A stretch of 64,000 nucleotides of DNA from Aureococcus anophagefferens. Taxonomy: Eukaryota; Sar; Pelagophyceae; Pelagomonadales; Pelagomonadaceae. Made by a program: the position numbers and the translations under genes. The stretch lies in the NCBI RefSeq assembly GCF_000186865.1, contig NW_008705565.1, positions 2,526,872 through 2,590,871 of the forward strand. The letters run 5' to 3'. Shown in pieces: positions 63,527 through 64,000 of the stretch. The notes under the pieces are model-generated. The model saw nothing but the letters and a program-made list of their open reading frames with translations. It searched no databases and was not told the origin of the DNA. Position 1 is the first letter of the stretch. Each line of letters opens with the position of its first letter.

Positions 63527-64000
63527 CTAGAGCTCCTCGGCCGGCGCGCCCGCGGCGTCGGCGACGCCGGCCGGCGGCGCGCCGAGCTCGAACTCGCCGT
63601 CGTCCTCCGCGGAGAAGTCCGTCTGGTTCGCGCGGTACTCGGCGAGGCGCTGGGCCTCGAGGACCTCCATCTGCTTCGCGAGGTCGGCCTCGAGCTTGGG
63701 CTGCATGTAGAACTTCATGTAGAGCATGGCGCCCGTCATGACGACGAGCTGGACGGCGCACTGCTTGAGGAGCTTCTTCCACGAGAACGGCTCCGGCGCG
63801 GGCAGGTCCTTGAACATCTTCTTCTCCCACTTCTTGTAGTGCTTGTCGCGCGCCGCCTTCTCGAGCTGCTTCCGCTCCTCGGGCGTGGGCTCCGGCGGCG
63901 GCGGCGCGGGCGGCGGCCGCTCCCAGATCGTCCGCCGCCGCTTGAAGACCGCGTCGATCGGCGCGCCGATGCCCGCGCGCTTGCACGCCGCGTTGAGGCG
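63527..64000 (-). CDS. Single-pass membrane protein (N-terminus beyond the window)
   Basis: The frame is open from the window edge (RLNAACKRAGIGAP) to a TAG at 63527. A Pro-rich segment and a basic helix (EERKQLEKAARDKHYKKWEK) precede one transmembrane helix (CAVQLVVMTGAMLYMKFYM) and an acidic Ala/Glu tail ending PAEEL. No family is recognised. The first visible internal Met is at 63817, but coding clearly continues upstream. Confidence 0.7.
   Translation of the reverse strand, partial: RLNAACKRAGIGAPIDAVFKRRRTIWERPPPAPPPPEPTPEERKQLEKAARDKHYKKWEKKMFKDLPAPEPFSWKKLLKQCAVQLVVMTGAMLYMKFYMQPKLEADLAKQMEVLEAQRLAEYRANQTDFSAEDDGEFELGAPPAGVADAAGAPAEEL

Noticed and set aside
1..64000. tRNA, rRNA, CRISPR, prophage or bacterial operon features.
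   Set aside because: None recognised by eye; the gene structures are eukaryotic.

Overview
This window is nuclear DNA from a very GC-rich, gene-dense microbial eukaryote. The best match is the pelagophyte alga Aureococcus anophagefferens or a close relative. The evidence is: spliceosomal introns; plastid-type targeting leaders (signal peptide ending in an AxAF-like site, then a transit peptide); phytol-kinase and lumenal-FKBP genes; Thr/Pro-rich surface proteins of stramenopile type; and above all introner elements, intron-sized DNA transposons already described in Aureococcus and Micromonas. No rRNA, tRNA, CRISPR, phage or viral genes were seen.

The most important content is a set of intron-creating mobile elements. 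I find ten full or truncated copies in two families: family A is about 192 bp with CnGGGCRGG termini, and family B is about 203 bp with CTGTGTGG termini. Two to three shorter, decayed copies form a third group, C. Every assigned copy lies inside a protein-coding gene and is flanked by an 8-bp target duplication that begins GT or GC on the coding strand. The first bases of the upstream duplication act as splice donor, the element's last bases (CAG or TAG) act as acceptor, and splicing restores the uninterrupted codons. About half of all introns worked out here use GC donors.

Layout. 0-6.4 kb: a repeat-built RanBP2-zinc-finger/WW-domain protein cut by the left edge. 6.4-10.7 kb: three minus-strand MYND-finger genes, two of them tandem RING/Sel1 paralogues and one an ankyrin protein with an apparent frameshift. 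10.9-16.4 kb: a WD40/EF-hand protein. 16.6-19.1 kb: a flavin monooxygenase and an F-box/ankyrin-like protein. 19.3-26.1 kb: a CK1 kinase, a P-loop/PfkB fusion, and a tyrosine-kinase-like/PH protein interrupted by an assembly gap. 26.3-29.1 kb: a mucin-like membrane protein, an N-myristoylated RING-like protein and a plastid FKBP. 29.5-36.9 kb: an SF1 helicase, an F-box protein, a GH28 protein, a thioredoxin and a methyltransferase/dioxygenase fusion. 37.2-40.6 kb: exportin-2 (CSE1) with three introns. 40.9-49.1 kb: a BTB protein, an NSUN RNA methyltransferase, a homocysteine methyltransferase, an unknown protein, a phytol kinase, a methyltransferase fusion and AP-4 mu. 49.3-54.7 kb: a CWC2-like splicing factor, a YHYH protein, a hotdog thioesterase, a TLC-like membrane protein and a nucleoplasmin-like protein. 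54.8-64 kb: a triple nuclease-fold fusion, an unknown protein, an SH3/WW/EMAP protein, a BMT5-like methyltransferase and a membrane protein cut by the right edge.

The genes are mostly unrelated housekeeping functions; no operon logic is expected. Many pairs are convergent or divergent with gaps under 300 bp. Several proteins are unusual domain fusions. A few genes (MYND/Sel1, F-box, BTB) are visibly less GC-rich than their neighbours.
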